This document shows positions 63,932 through 64,000 of a stretch of 64,000 bases of DNA, one piece after another. The notes beneath the pieces are model-generated. The model ran no database searches and was not told the origin of the DNA. It worked only from the letters and a program-made list of their open reading frames with translations. Position 1 is the first letter of the stretch. Each line of letters begins with the position of its first letter. This DNA comes from Legionella feeleii. GTDB lineage: Bacteria > Pseudomonadota > Gammaproteobacteria > Legionellales > Legionellaceae. A program made the translations under genes and the position numbers. The DNA lies in contig NZ_LNYB01000012.1 in NCBI RefSeq assembly GCF_001467625.1, positions 30,623 to 94,622 of the forward strand, read 5' to 3'.

Positions 63932-64000
63932 TTATGCCCAAATAGCAATGGCAGCGAGAGCAATGGACGAGATAAAAATGGAGTCACAACGGTCATATCG
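63932..64000 (-). mobile_element. IS5-like transposase, C-terminal end only
   Basis: Reading leftward from 64000 gives RYDRCDSIFISSIALAAIA then IWA and TAA at 63932-63934. The pattern TRYD(K/R)...FL(S/A)AI.LA closely resembles the C-terminus of IS5-family DDE transposases. Only 22 residues are visible, so the family is likely but not certain. The element's left end probably falls around 63916-63920, next to CTAG, which is the typical IS5-group target. Confidence 0.7.

Overview
The window looks like a chromosome segment from a Legionella species or a close relative (order Legionellales, Gammaproteobacteria). The evidence is moderately AT-rich DNA, a typical gammaproteobacterial housekeeping set (mnmG, queC, ubiX, metG, nth, glmU, rppH-ptsP-lgt-thyA, priA, smpB, glmS, tex), and many large lineage-specific proteins with membrane segments, coiled coils or short repeats scattered singly between them, as is usual for Legionella effector-type genes. 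No tRNA, rRNA, CRISPR array or prophage was seen. One insertion-sequence end lies at the right edge.

Layout. 1-3.5 kb: truncated mnmG, an unknown membrane protein and a possible small ORF. 3.5-9.2 kb: queC, an internally duplicated membrane protein, ubiX, and metG-rnfB-nth with overlapping ends. 9.3-18.8 kb: four unknown proteins alternating with corA, a YhhQ/VUT-type transporter, glmU and ansA. 18.9-24.1 kb: the conserved block rppH-ptsP-TauE/SafE permease-lgt-thyA. 24.2-31.5 kb: a small secreted protein, a methyltransferase, a minus-strand operon (thioesterase, priA, PTPS-like protein, MidA-like methyltransferase), then folM-like reductase and a dihydrouridine synthase. 31.7-34.3 kb: a HEPN-like protein and a 690-aa unknown. 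34.4-42.8 kb: a moxR/DUF58/DUF4381/BatA/BatB/TPR/BatD operon ending in an amidase; the TPR gene carries a 21-copy 15-bp minisatellite. 43-50.8 kb: cold-shock gene, YhiN-type flavoprotein, GIN-domain lipoprotein, hydrolase, acidic repeat protein, guaC, phoH-PIN, bcp. 51-59.6 kb: smpB, an unknown, glmS, a tpm gene broken by one stop codon, tex, yciA and an unknown. 59.6-64 kb: a structured intergenic region with DnaA-box-like sites, a PAP2 protein lacking its two arginines, a coiled-coil gene set, and a hydrolase remnant abutting an IS5-like transposase end.

Functional themes: cell-wall precursor supply (glmU and glmS make UDP-GlcNAc), tRNA and queuosine metabolism (queC, a putative queuine-precursor transporter, mnmG, dus, metG), pterin metabolism (PTPS-like and FolM-like proteins), and envelope or stress functions (Bat operon, lgt, PAP2). 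I found no clearly new multi-gene system. The best leads are the Bat-operon repeat tract, the two broken genes (tpm and the terminal hydrolase), the PAP2 protein with altered catalytic residues, the non-canonical PTPS homologue, and the inverted-repeat element near 59.8 kb. Start sites were moved inward from the longest frame where a Shine-Dalgarno (SD) sequence or family length supports it.
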